The position numbers and the translations under genes are program-made. Below, piece after piece: positions 25,762 through 33,599 of a stretch of DNA of 37,485 nt (the first letter of the stretch is position 1; each line of letters opens with the position of its first letter). The stretch spans positions 1 through 37,485 of the forward strand of contig JAJYPY010000009.1 in assembly GCA_021794995.1 (NCBI GenBank), in the 5' to 3' direction. The notes under the pieces are model-generated. The model was not told the origin of the DNA. It saw only the letters and a list, made by a program, of their open reading frames with translations, and searched no databases. The stretch is from Actinomycetes bacterium (lineage in GTDB: Bacteria; Actinomycetota; Acidimicrobiia; Acidimicrobiales; RAAP-2).

Positions 25762-26657
25762 CCCCCGCACGCGATCTCCAAGATGCAATGCACAGGTGGG
25801 CCATCGATTCCGACACCGCCGAGCGGCTGCTCGCAGGAAGGGTGCATCCGAGCGATGCGCCTCCCGGGTACGCCGGCGTCGCCGAGCTCGTCGAGACCGC
25901 ACGGGGGCCGGCAGCCCCGGTGGAGCTCCGCGGCGAGGAGCTGGTCGTCTCGGCAGCGGTGGCCCTCGTCGCGCAGCACACCCGTCGATACCGAGAAACG
26001 GAGACGCCCATGCGCCGCACGCTCATGTCGTTCAAGGTGGCAGCACTCGCCACCGTCGGGACCCTCGGACTTGCATCCGCGGCCGCAGCGATCGGGGGGA
26101 CCTTCACCTCGAGTCGCCAGCACGTCCCTTCGACGGCCACGGACGCGGGCGCTGCGGGGCTGCAGTCGCACACCTCAGGTGCTACGAGCGGAGGGCGAGG
26201 GACCACGACGGGCGGCGCGTCCGCCACGACGCACACGGGCACCGGCCCCGTCCAGGGCATGACCAGCGGACATGCGACCTTCGGGCTCTGCACCGCCTTC
26301 TTGGCGACCCACTCAGGTGCTGGCGCAGGGACCACTGGCGCAGGGAAGTCGGCGACATCGACCGCCTTCAAGGCGCTCATGACGGCCTACGGCAAAGCAA
26401 CAGTGGCAGCGACCGTCACCTTCTGCACCAAGTATGTCAATACAACAAAGCCGCCGGCATCGTCGTCGACGCTGACGCCGTCCGCCGCCCACAACGGGTC
26501 GGCCAATGGGTCGGCCAACGGGTCTGCGGGGACCCACCCGAACGCGACAACGCACCCGAACGCGACAACGCATCCGAACGCCTCAGCGAACCCGAACGCG
26601 ACGGCCCACCCGAGCGCGACATCACACCCGAGCGCGACAACACACCCCGGGTCCTGA
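25758..26657 (+). CDS. One-pass membrane protein with repeat tail, putative sigma regulator
   Basis: A 299-residue protein translated from an ATG that overlaps the sigma-factor stop. Residues 1-90 are a cytoplasmic helical region containing SDTAERLLAGRVHPSDAPPGYAGVAELVETARGP. A single helix follows (about 92-114, FKVAALATVGTLGLASAAAAIG). The outside part is Ser/Thr/Gly-rich with two cysteines (FGLCTAF and TFCTKY). It ends in low-complexity repeats: three NGSA units and then six or seven six-residue units of the form THPNAT. No zinc-binding anti-sigma motif (HxxxCxxC) is present. By position it is the probable anti-sigma or signal-sensing partner, but this is inferred. It converges on the amidase gene. 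Confidence 0.8.
   Translation: MTPARDLQDAMHRWAIDSDTAERLLAGRVHPSDAPPGYAGVAELVETARGPAAPVELRGEELVVSAAVALVAQHTRRYRETETPMRRTLMSFKVAALATVGTLGLASAAAAIGGTFTSSRQHVPSTATDAGAAGLQSHTSGATSGGRGTTTGGASATTHTGTGPVQGMTSGHATFGLCTAFLATHSGAGAGTTGAGKSATSTAFKALMTAYGKATVAATVTFCTKYVNTTKPPASSSTLTPSAAHNGSANGSANGSAGTHPNATTHPNATTHPNASANPNATAHPSATSHPSATTHPGS
26493..26654. repeat. In-frame coding tandem repeats (NGSA and THPNAT units)
   Basis: Three 12-base NGSA-coding units are followed by about seven 18-base units coding variants of THPNAT. The first units are almost identical at DNA level and later ones diverge, as expected for a repeat array that expands by slippage and then drifts. Confidence 0.85.
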
Positions 26658-26686
26658 GCAGCGCAGCACGCCCGTCGACCCACGGT

Positions 26687-26710
26687 CCGGCGCCCGTCTC
26701 TGGGAGCCGG
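26687..26710. terminator. Possible bidirectional hairpin between convergent genes
   Basis: CCGGC and GCCGG form the outer stem and CCC/GGG the inner stem, with one mismatch and a 6-base loop. It lies in the 75-base gap between the repeat-tailed protein and the amidase. There is no T tract. Confidence 0.35.
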
Positions 26711-26732
26711 GGCGGCTCGGGGCCGGCTGGCG

Positions 26733-28130
26733 CTAGATCGCAGCGAGGGCGTCGAAGCCGATCGCCCGCTCGAGTGCTGCGGCTGACCGGAGGACGACCA
26801 GGTCCGCGTGCTGGGGACCGACGAGCTGGACACCGACGGGGAGCCCGTGCGCGGTGAGGCCCGCACACACGGTCGCGGCAGGGGAGCGGGTCATGTTGAA
26901 GGGGTACGTGAGCCGGACCCAGTTGGCGTCGACGACGCCGTTGACCACGCCCTTGCCCTCGAGGTCGTTCGGGGGTGGCGGTGCGGCCGTCGTCGGCGTC
27001 ACGAGCAGCCGCACGTCCCTGAACAGCTCCACGAGTCGGAGGTTCATGGCGTGGCACCGGTCGAGGGCCTGCACGATTCGGAGCGCCGGCAGCGAGCGTG
27101 CGTGCTCGGCGATGGAGACGAGCGTCGCTGTCACCGATCCCCAGCGCTCGGCGTACGGTTCGAGTGTCCGAAGGAGACAGGTGCCCACGATGGCCAGCCA
27201 GTCGTCCAGAGGGTCTTCGTCGAACACGGTCTCGACCTCGATGACGTCGGCGCCCAGGGCATCGAGCACCGAGACGGTGCGCTCCGCGACCGCCAGCACC
27301 TCCGCGTCGACCTCGGTGTAGCCGAGCGCGGGCGACCAGGCCACGCGCGCCGGGACGTGCGGGTCGCGCAGCGCGTCGAGCCAGCTGGCCTCGGGCCGGG
27401 GGAGTGATCGCAGGTCGGACGGATCGGGGCCGACGACCGAGTCGAGCGCCGCGACCACGTCGTCGACGTGACGCCCGAGCACCCCCTTGGAGGAGAGACC
27501 CAGCCAGCCCGCACCGGTCGCCCCTCCGGAGGGCACCCGCCCGTGCGAGGGTTTGAGTCCCGACAGCGCGCAGCACGAGGACGGGATCCTGATCGACCCC
27601 CCGCCGTCGCTGCCCGTCGCGAGCGGGACCATCCCCGAGGCCACCGCGGCCGCAGAGCCCCCGGACGAGCCGCCCGCGCTGTGGTCGAGGTTCCAGGGGT
27701 TCTTCGTCGTGCCGAACAGCGCATTCGCGGTGTGGGCCGTCCAGGCGAGCTCGGGGAGGTTGGTCTTGCCGACCACGACGGCACCCGCCGCGCGCAGCCG
27801 TGCGACGAGCACCGAATCGTGCACCGCCGGTGCGGAATCGGCGAGCAGTGCCGAGCCGTGCGTGGTGCGGTACCCGGCGGCGTCCTCGCTGTCTTTCACC
27901 CCGAGCGGCACACCCGCGAGCGATCCGGGGTCCGTGCCCGACGCGACCAGCTGGTCCACGGCGGCCGCCTGCTCCAGCGCTCGTGTCCCGTCGACGGCCA
28001 CGAACGCGTGCACCGAGGGGTTCACCTCACCGATCCGGGCGAGCGATGCCTGCGCGACCTCCCGGGCGGAGATCTCCTTGTGCCGCACCCGGCGGGCGAG
28101 CTCGGTGACGGGAACGGTGCGGAAGTCCAC
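26733..28130 (-). CDS. Amidase (amidase-signature family)
   Basis: A Ser-cisSer-Lys hydrolase of 465 residues that cleaves an amide, releasing ammonia or an amine. The catalytic lysine lies in GVPLGVKDSEDAAGY. The glycine/serine-rich signature is SAGGSSGGSAAAVASGMVPLATGSDGGGSIRIPSSCCALSG, in which both conserved serines can be seen. Downstream PFNMTRSPAATVCAGLTAHGLPVGVQLVG is the usual C-terminal block. The start is GTG 28130, two bases after the LLM-oxidoreductase stop. The track ORF extends 294 residues further upstream through the LLM gene in another frame and was trimmed. It is probably co-transcribed with the LLM gene. The natural substrate is unknown; it is not obviously a GatA, because no gatB or gatC is adjacent. 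Confidence 0.92.
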   Translation of the reverse strand: MDFRTVPVTELARRVRHKEISAREVAQASLARIGEVNPSVHAFVAVDGTRALEQAAAVDQLVASGTDPGSLAGVPLGVKDSEDAAGYRTTHGSALLADSAPAVHDSVLVARLRAAGAVVVGKTNLPELAWTAHTANALFGTTKNPWNLDHSAGGSSGGSAAAVASGMVPLATGSDGGGSIRIPSSCCALSGLKPSHGRVPSGGATGAGWLGLSSKGVLGRHVDDVVAALDSVVGPDPSDLRSLPRPEASWLDALRDPHVPARVAWSPALGYTEVDAEVLAVAERTVSVLDALGADVIEVETVFDEDPLDDWLAIVGTCLLRTLEPYAERWGSVTATLVSIAEHARSLPALRIVQALDRCHAMNLRLVELFRDVRLLVTPTTAAPPPPNDLEGKGVVNGVVDANWVRLTYPFNMTRSPAATVCAGLTAHGLPVGVQLVGPQHADLVVLRSAAALERAIGFDALAAI

Positions 28131-28132
28131 CG

Positions 28133-29110
28133 TCAGCCCGCCAGTGCGAGGACCGCCTCGTGGAGCTCTCGCTCGGCCGTGACGACCATGAGCACGGGCA
28201 GGGTCACCCCGCGCTCGACGTAGCGGGCGACGTGGGCCCGGCACGACTCGGCGCTGCCATGGACGACCAGCGCGTCGACGACCTCGTCGGGGATCGCGGC
28301 CAGCGCCGCCTTGCGGTCGCCGGCGGCCCACGCCTCCCACATGCCGTCGAGCAAGGGCGCGCGCCCGAGCCACCGGTGGAACGCCGCGTAGGCGGGCACG
28401 GTGAGGTAGGCGGCGATCATGCGGCGGGCGACCGCTCGTGCGACTGCCGGGTCCGGTTCGGGGACCACGAAGATGCGTGCGACGACCTCGCCCGGGCCGC
28501 CGCCTCCGGCTCGCGTGGCGGCCCCGTCGTGGACCTCGGAGAGTGCCGTCGTCACGTCGTCGGCGGAGAGCCAATTCAAGATGACGCCGTCCGCCTCCCT
28601 GCCGGCGAGGCGGAGCATGCCGGCGCGCAGGGCCGCGAGGTACAGCGGTGGCGGGGTGGCGACCGGTCGGGAGAGGCGGAATCCGTGCACCGAGAACGTC
28701 TCGAAGTCCGTGCTCACCTTTTCCCCTGCAAGGGCGGCGCGCAGGAACCGAAGGGTGTCGCGCACCCGCGCGTAAGGCTTCTCGAACGCCATGCCGTTCC
28801 ACTGCTCGACGATCACGTCCGAGGACGTGCCGAGCCCGAAGGCAAAGCGCCCGGGGGCGGCCTCGGCCATCGCGGCGACGGTCTGGGCGAGGAGGGCCGG
28901 CCCGCGCGTGAACGCGGGCGCGACCGCCACGCCGAGCCGGAGGTCCGGCTCCCAGGCTGCTGCGAGCGCGAGCGGCGTGAAGCCGTCCGTCCCGTCCACC
29001 TCTGCGGACCACGCGTCCGTGTACCCCGCAGCGGCGAGGTCGGCGAACCAGCGGCGATGGTCGGTGAGCCCGACACCCGGGAACGGGACGGTGATGCCGA
29101 CGCGGGTCAC
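28133..29110 (-). CDS. LLM-class F420-dependent oxidoreductase
   Basis: A luciferase-like monooxygenase-fold enzyme of 325 residues. Many actinobacterial members use coenzyme F420 rather than FMN, and the sequence alone does not prove which. Family landmarks are RVGITVPFPGVG at the start, then DAWSAEVDGTDGFTPLALAAAW and APAFTRGPALLAQTVAAMAEAAPGRFAFGLGTS. VEQWNGMAFEKPYARVRDTLRFLRAAL and LAALRAGMLRLAGREADGVILNWL follow. I chose GTG 29110, which begins the beta-1 strand directly; GTG 29140 would add ten residues without similarity. It lies two bases upstream of the amidase gene, suggesting joint breakdown of a nitrogen-containing compound, though that is inference. Confidence 0.88.
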   Translation of the reverse strand: MTRVGITVPFPGVGLTDHRRWFADLAAAGYTDAWSAEVDGTDGFTPLALAAAWEPDLRLGVAVAPAFTRGPALLAQTVAAMAEAAPGRFAFGLGTSSDVIVEQWNGMAFEKPYARVRDTLRFLRAALAGEKVSTDFETFSVHGFRLSRPVATPPPLYLAALRAGMLRLAGREADGVILNWLSADDVTTALSEVHDGAATRAGGGGPGEVVARIFVVPEPDPAVARAVARRMIAAYLTVPAYAAFHRWLGRAPLLDGMWEAWAAGDRKAALAAIPDEVVDALVVHGSAESCRAHVARYVERGVTLPVLMVVTAERELHEAVLALAG

Positions 29111-29158
29111 GGGCTCACGATACCGGGGCGGTTCCGCCACGCACGGCCGAGCCGTCCG

Positions 29159-30265
29159 TCAGCGTCTCCGCGCGGGTGTGATCCGTCCGCGCCGAGCCGG
29201 CGACTCCGCGCCGGGATGCACCCGGGAGGCGGCCGCGACCGCGTGCCGGACCGCTGTGACGGCGCCGGCGACGACGAGGTACTCGCGGTTGTAGAGGTGC
29301 GAGACGGTGCCGACCTTGACGCCCGAGGGATTGTGGATGCCGATGCGGGCGCCGACGTAGCGCGCCGAGTCGAAGGAGAGCGTCACCACCTCGGCGTGGT
29401 GGGAGCACATCTGCTCGAGCTCGTCGAGCGACACCCACGACTCGTCGTTGTAGGAGAGCAGCAGAAGGTCGCAGTCGGTCGCTGCCACCGTGGCCGCGAG
29501 CGCGGCGGGCATGGTGCGCTTCGAGTTGAACTCGCTCTTGGTGCGAGGATCGCGGGCGTCGACACGTTTGCACGCGACGCCGTAGTGGTCCGGAGCGTCC
29601 CACGCGACCAGCGTCTCCCACACGTGGTAGTTGGTGAAGTAGCGGTGCTGGTTGTACGGCGGGTCCAAGTAGGCGAGATCGACGCGGCCGAGGGAAGGTG
29701 CGAGCACCCGCGCATCGGCGCGCAGTGCCACACCACTTCCCGCGAGAAGCTCGGGAGGGACGAGCTCGAGCCGCTTGTAGGAGCGCTCGGCCCATTGCTT
29801 GACATAGGCCATCTGGACGCCGACCGTCGAGTCCACGCGGTCAGCCGCCTCGATCAGGCTGGTAAGAAGGACCGGTTCGAGAGGGGTGCCCGCGTGCTGC
29901 GCGGAGATCGCGTCGCGGATGGCGTCGATGCGCTCGCCGTTGAAGGGCTGGAAGAAGCGTGCGCGCCGGCAGAACGTCTCGGTGACGTACCCGGCCCGTC
30001 CCTTGAGCCCGTTCAGTTGGGCGAGGGCGTCGCGCAGGAGCGCGCGTGTCACGGACGCAGCATCCGTCTCCACGTAGCAGCGCGCGAACGACTCTGCGTA
30101 CCGGGCCGAATCCACGGCGGTGACGTGGATGCCGAGGCGCTTGAACGCCTGCGCGACCCGGGTGGTCCCGGTGAACAGGTCGAGCGCAGTCCGTGCACCG
30201 CTCGACGCAGCGATCGCTTCGAGCACCGGCACCAGCCGGCGCTTCGACCCGAGGTACTTGATCAC
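29159..30265 (-). CDS. D12-class N6-adenine DNA methyltransferase (orphan)
   Basis: A Dam/D12-type DNA methyltransferase of 368 residues. Motif I and its surrounding are IKYLGSKRRLVPVLEAI and ALDLFTGTTRVAQAFKRLG for SAM binding. The catalytic motif IV is DPPYNQHRYFTNYHVWETL, which fits the COG3392-like group. The start GTG gives the N-terminal YLGSKR motif close to residue 1, as in related enzymes. The last 40 residues are basic and disordered. No restriction endonuclease, specificity subunit or defence gene is next to it, so it may be a solitary epigenetic or housekeeping methyltransferase. The recognition sequence cannot be told. Confidence 0.9.
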   Translation of the reverse strand: MIKYLGSKRRLVPVLEAIAASSGARTALDLFTGTTRVAQAFKRLGIHVTAVDSARYAESFARCYVETDAASVTRALLRDALAQLNGLKGRAGYVTETFCRRARFFQPFNGERIDAIRDAISAQHAGTPLEPVLLTSLIEAADRVDSTVGVQMAYVKQWAERSYKRLELVPPELLAGSGVALRADARVLAPSLGRVDLAYLDPPYNQHRYFTNYHVWETLVAWDAPDHYGVACKRVDARDPRTKSEFNSKRTMPAALAATVAATDCDLLLLSYNDESWVSLDELEQMCSHHAEVVTLSFDSARYVGARIGIHNPSGVKVGTVSHLYNREYLVVAGAVTAVRHAVAAASRVHPGAESPARRGRITPARRR

Positions 30266-30348
30266 TGCGCCCCGCGGCGTCGCGTGGGGGGCGCGGCAGG
30301 CACGCGCACGAGACTACGCCGGCTCGGGGACCCCACCGCGTGATGGAC

Positions 30349-30378
30349 CTCAGGAACGGTGCGCTCAGGAACGGTGCG
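30349..30378. repeat. 15-bp tandem duplication over the stop codon of the next gene
   Basis: CTCAGGAACGGTGCG occurs twice in direct succession. On the minus strand it spells the last codons AHRS and the TGA stop, repeated in frame, so the coding end and the stop were both duplicated. Confidence 0.85.
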
Positions 30379-32170
30379 CGCGGCCAAGGGCGAAGACGGC
30401 GACCCCGTCCGGGTGGGAGGGAGCGCCGAAGACCGAGGAGAGCGCGCGCCGCATCGCCGCCGAGCCGGTGTCGCCCGGCAGCACGACGACCGCGCGCGCG
30501 TGCATCGCCCGCAGGTCGGCGCGCATCGCCCGGATCGTCGACGTCGAGAGCGGGAGTCGGAGACGGTGCAAGGTCGCGGCGGCGAAGACGAGCCACACGG
30601 CGTCGTCCTCGGGTGCTTCGACCGCATGCCCGTGCCGGCCGGGCACGATGGCGTATCCGTCGGGAAGCGAGAACGTAAAGCCGCTCTCCGCCTGCCAGAC
30701 CATCTCGGTCGCGACCGCGCCCGAGGAATTGGGATAGACCACGAGTACCGGGGCCGGAGCGCCCGGAGGCGGGTGCAGCAACGAGGAGTCGAGCACCGCT
30801 GGGCGTCGGACGGCGGTCACGGCGTAGGGCCAGTGCGGCGCGGTCGCGAGCGGCACCAGGGCGAACGCACCGACGGCGAGGGCCAACGCGACGGGGGCGG
30901 CCCGCCATGAGCGAGCCCGCTGCCAGCGGCGGACATGGTCCACCACGATGGCGAGCGCGAGGCCCGCGAAGAGGTCGACCATCGCGCCGAAGCGCTCAGG
31001 GACGATCGAATCGAAGAGCGGGATGTGCCCGAGGAGAGCGGCGGGCAGCGCAATGTGCGTGTTCGCCGTTCCGACGTGGAGGTCGTCGCCGAGCGACAGG
31101 ACGAGCCCGACGAGCGCAAGGGCGAGCGCCACGCGCAGCGGTGCCGAGCGCCACAGCACGACGGCACCCGCCACCAGCACGACCAGGAGCCCCGGACCGA
31201 GGTAACTGCCGTTGGACCCTGAGATGAACGCCACGCCGGCGAGCTCTGCGTGGGGGACGACGATCGAGGCGAGCGAGGCTGCGATCTGCCCGCCATGCCG
31301 CCAGACGGGGCCCGTGACAACCCGGGGGCCGGCGGCCACGATCCAGAGCGGATAGGCGAGCGCGGCGCCCGCGATGCCGGTCGCGAGCGCGAGCCCGGGC
31401 CCCGCTGCGCGCAGCGAGGGACGGACCGATCGCGGCCGGGCGATGCACATCACGGCGACTCCCGCAGCCACCACGAGGGCCGTGATCGCGAGGAGCTCCG
31501 TCGAGACGAAGAACTGGGCGACGACCAGGACGCCCAGCAGTGCACCCGTGCCCAGCGACCGGTGCGACCGGTGCACGAGCAACGTGTCGAGGCACAAGAA
31601 GATGAGCGGCGGCAGCACGAGCCACGTCAGGTCGAGATGCGCGTAGCGAAGATCACCCGCCAGGAAGGGGCCGAAGCCGTAGCACAGAGCGCCGACAAAC
31701 GCCGCCGGCGGCCACGTCACGTAGCGGCGGCACAGGGCGAACGCTGCGAGGGCGCTGAGCGCAGGTGCCAGCAGCACCGCCACGTCGAGCGACGCCACCG
31801 GGCCGGCGGTCACCGTGATGGGGGACAGCACGAGCCCGAGCAGCTCCATCGAGGTGTTGACGAGGAGGTTCACTCCGGAGGGCGCGAAGAGCGAACGGCT
31901 GAAGAACGGGTTCACGCCGGCGCCGAGTGCGTGCGGCACCCAGGCGAGGAACCACACCTCTTGCCCCGGGTCGGCAGACCCTGCGGGGATCGCCGCACCG
32001 AACCCGGCGGCGAGCAGGTGCCACCAGACCGCCAGCGATATCGCCTCGTACAGCGCGAAGGCGGCGACGTAGTGCCAGGCGCGTGATCGTCGGCGCCCGG
32101 GGCTGCCGGCAGCCGCTTGCGGAGCGGTCAGTGCAGCTCCCGGTTGCGCCGCTCCCCACCCGGCGTTCAC
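30365..32170 (-). CDS. GT-C-like polytopic membrane protein
   Basis: From GTG 32170, which overlaps the preceding gene's stop as GTGA, this is a 601-residue protein. Helix 1 (WHYVAAFALYEAISLAVWWHLLAAGF) is followed by an extracytoplasmic loop, and about a dozen helices continue with the motif FLAGDLRYAHLDLTWLVLPPL. The C-terminal 150 residues (after LATAPHWPYAVTAVRRP) form a soluble extracytoplasmic domain. The overall form is that of bacterial GT-C glycosyltransferase-like membrane proteins of unknown donor and acceptor. The 1485-residue track ORF that includes it is an artefact upstream of 32170. The close coupling with the channel-like gene suggests a shared function, so far undefined. Confidence 0.72.
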   Translation of the reverse strand: MNAGWGAAQPGAALTAPQAAAGSPGRRRSRAWHYVAAFALYEAISLAVWWHLLAAGFGAAIPAGSADPGQEVWFLAWVPHALGAGVNPFFSRSLFAPSGVNLLVNTSMELLGLVLSPITVTAGPVASLDVAVLLAPALSALAAFALCRRYVTWPPAAFVGALCYGFGPFLAGDLRYAHLDLTWLVLPPLIFLCLDTLLVHRSHRSLGTGALLGVLVVAQFFVSTELLAITALVVAAGVAVMCIARPRSVRPSLRAAGPGLALATGIAGAALAYPLWIVAAGPRVVTGPVWRHGGQIAASLASIVVPHAELAGVAFISGSNGSYLGPGLLVVLVAGAVVLWRSAPLRVALALALVGLVLSLGDDLHVGTANTHIALPAALLGHIPLFDSIVPERFGAMVDLFAGLALAIVVDHVRRWQRARSWRAAPVALALAVGAFALVPLATAPHWPYAVTAVRRPAVLDSSLLHPPPGAPAPVLVVYPNSSGAVATEMVWQAESGFTFSLPDGYAIVPGRHGHAVEAPEDDAVWLVFAAATLHRLRLPLSTSTIRAMRADLRAMHARAVVVLPGDTGSAAMRRALSSVFGAPSHPDGVAVFALGRAHRS

Positions 32171-32847
32171 GTCAAGATGTTCACCGCGCGTGCGGCGACG
32201 ATGCCGATGGTGACGATCGAGACGAGCGACTCCGCGCTCATGAGCGCTTTCGCCGCGCGGGTGAGGGGCATCGTGTCGGTCGGGCTGAAGGCCGCAGCGT
32301 TCGTGAGAGAGACGTAGAAGTAGTCGAAGAACCCCGGAGCCCATCCCGCCGACGCCTTGGCGAGGCTCCCCATCTGGGGGAACAGGAAGTCGGGATTGCG
32401 CTCGTGGCCCTGTACCCTGGCGAGCGGCCCGCCGCGGTCGAGCTGCCAGAACCACAAGGCGTACACGATGATGTTCGTGAGCCACACGGACACCGCGCCG
32501 TAGAGCAGCGGGCGCCCCTTCGTGATCCCCCCATAGAGGAGGTCGTCGACGAGCAGCCCGATCGACACCATGTTCGCCACGTTCAACAACGCGATGACCG
32601 CGATGACGATCAGGCGCAGGTCGGTCTCTTCGCTGGTGCGCCGGTAGGTGCGGATCAGGTTCAACAGGACGACGAGCGTCCCCTCGATGGCGGGGACCAG
32701 CCACTTGGGGCCGAGCGCGAGCTGGTGCGGGAGGGCGAGGTAGAGCCCGAGCGCGATCAGGACCGCGAGCGTCGCCGACCAGTGGCGTACCCGTCCGGTC
32801 CGAGCCGCCGGTGGCGACGCAGGTCCCGGGGATGGAGCGTCCGTCAT
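32167..32847 (-). CDS. Six-helix membrane protein resembling ion-channel/DUF1345 proteins
   Basis: From ATG 32847 this is 226 residues with about six hydrophobic segments: LAVLIALGLYLALPH, VPAIEGTLVVLLNLI, IVIAVIALLNVANMVSIGLLV, YGAVSVWLTNIIVYALWFW, a re-entrant-like FFDYFYVSLTNAAAFSP and LVSIVTIGIVAARAVNIL. The order pore-like loop, then PLTRAAKALMSAE, then last helix is like that of two-helix potassium channel domains and of DUF1345 proteins. The GYG-type selectivity filter is absent (NAAAFSPTD at that place), so potassium selectivity is unlikely. It is coupled by a GTGA overlap to the GT-C-like gene and is divergent from the SOS mutasome operon. Function is unknown. Confidence 0.7.
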   Translation of the reverse strand: MTDAPSPGPASPPAARTGRVRHWSATLAVLIALGLYLALPHQLALGPKWLVPAIEGTLVVLLNLIRTYRRTSEETDLRLIVIAVIALLNVANMVSIGLLVDDLLYGGITKGRPLLYGAVSVWLTNIIVYALWFWQLDRGGPLARVQGHERNPDFLFPQMGSLAKASAGWAPGFFDYFYVSLTNAAAFSPTDTMPLTRAAKALMSAESLVSIVTIGIVAARAVNILT

Positions 32848-32953
32848 GGCAACCCCGACGGTACCGCCGCAGGCCATCGCTCGTGGGAACGACCGGCGCC
32901 CGTGTTGCCGGCATCCGCCCGTGAGACAGCGGGCCAGAGCGGAGATATCGTAG

Positions 32954-32967
32954 CGAACATATGTTCG
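32954..32967. promoter_or_regulatory. Perfect LexA/SOS box
   Basis: CGAACATATGTTCG is an exact palindrome matching the actinobacterial SOS consensus GAAC-N4-GTTC. It lies on the imuA' start: the ATG at 32961 sits inside it. LexA bound here would block transcription of the imuA'-imuB-dnaE2 operon until DNA damage. The position suggests either a leaderless message or a true start slightly downstream. Confidence 0.85.
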
Positions 32968-33599
32968 ATACAGAGCGGCTCCAGGTGCTCGCCGCGCGGG
33001 TCCGGCCGACCGCCGCCAGCAGGACGCGGCTCTTGCCGACCCTCCCTTCGATCGCCGCGTTGCTCCCCGACGGCGGGCTGCGGCGCGGGACCGTCGTGCG
33101 GTGCACCGGTCGTGCGGCCCGCAGTATGGCGCTGGCCGTGGCGGCGGGCCCATCGGCGGCAGGGTCGTGGTGCGCCCTGGTGGGGATGGACGACGTGGGG
33201 GCCCTCGCCGCTGCGGGGTACGGCGTCGACCTCGAACGCCTGGTCGTGGTGCACGTCGCGCGGGCCCAATGGGCCTCTGCGGCCGCCACGCTGGCCGACG
33301 GTCTCGACCTCGTCGTGGTGGTCCCCCCGCCGCACCCGCGGCCGGCCGAAGTGCGCATGCTCGTCGCGCGGGCCCGCGATCGCGGGGCCGTCATCCTCAT
33401 GGTGGAGGAGCGGCCCAGCTGCCCGGTCGACCTCGAGCTGGCGGTGGCGGAGGCGGGCTGGCACGGCCTCGCCAGGGGTGCCGGGCGTCTCCAGTCGCGC
33501 CGGGTGACCGTGGTGGCGCGCGGGCGGGGCCAGGCGGCCCGACCGGTCCGCCGGGAGCTCTGGCTCCCCGCCGCGACCGGGAAGGCGGCTGCGGCATGA
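32961..33599 (+). CDS. imuA': Mutasome accessory protein ImuA'
   Basis: First gene of a damage-inducible mutagenesis operon. The 212-residue protein begins FDTERLQVLAARVRP and has a RecA-like core region (ALAVAAGPSAAGSWCALVGMDDVGALAAAGYGVDLERLVVVHV, then LDLVVVVPPPHP). It has no intact Walker A, in agreement with its relatives in mycobacteria, which act as accessory factors for ImuB and DnaE2. The start is the ATG within the SOS box; this is plausible if the message is leaderless. A downstream start cannot be excluded. The 3' end overlaps imuB as ATGA. Position and gene order carry much of the identification. Confidence 0.85.
   Translation: MFDTERLQVLAARVRPTAASRTRLLPTLPSIAALLPDGGLRRGTVVRCTGRAARSMALAVAAGPSAAGSWCALVGMDDVGALAAAGYGVDLERLVVVHVARAQWASAAATLADGLDLVVVVPPPHPRPAEVRMLVARARDRGAVILMVEERPSCPVDLELAVAEAGWHGLARGAGRLQSRRVTVVARGRGQAARPVRRELWLPAATGKAAAA

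Noticed and set aside
26493-26654. NPNA-like repeats reminiscent of the malaria circumsporozoite protein
   Set aside because: The likeness is only low-complexity composition; the repeat unit here is THPNAT and the context is bacterial.
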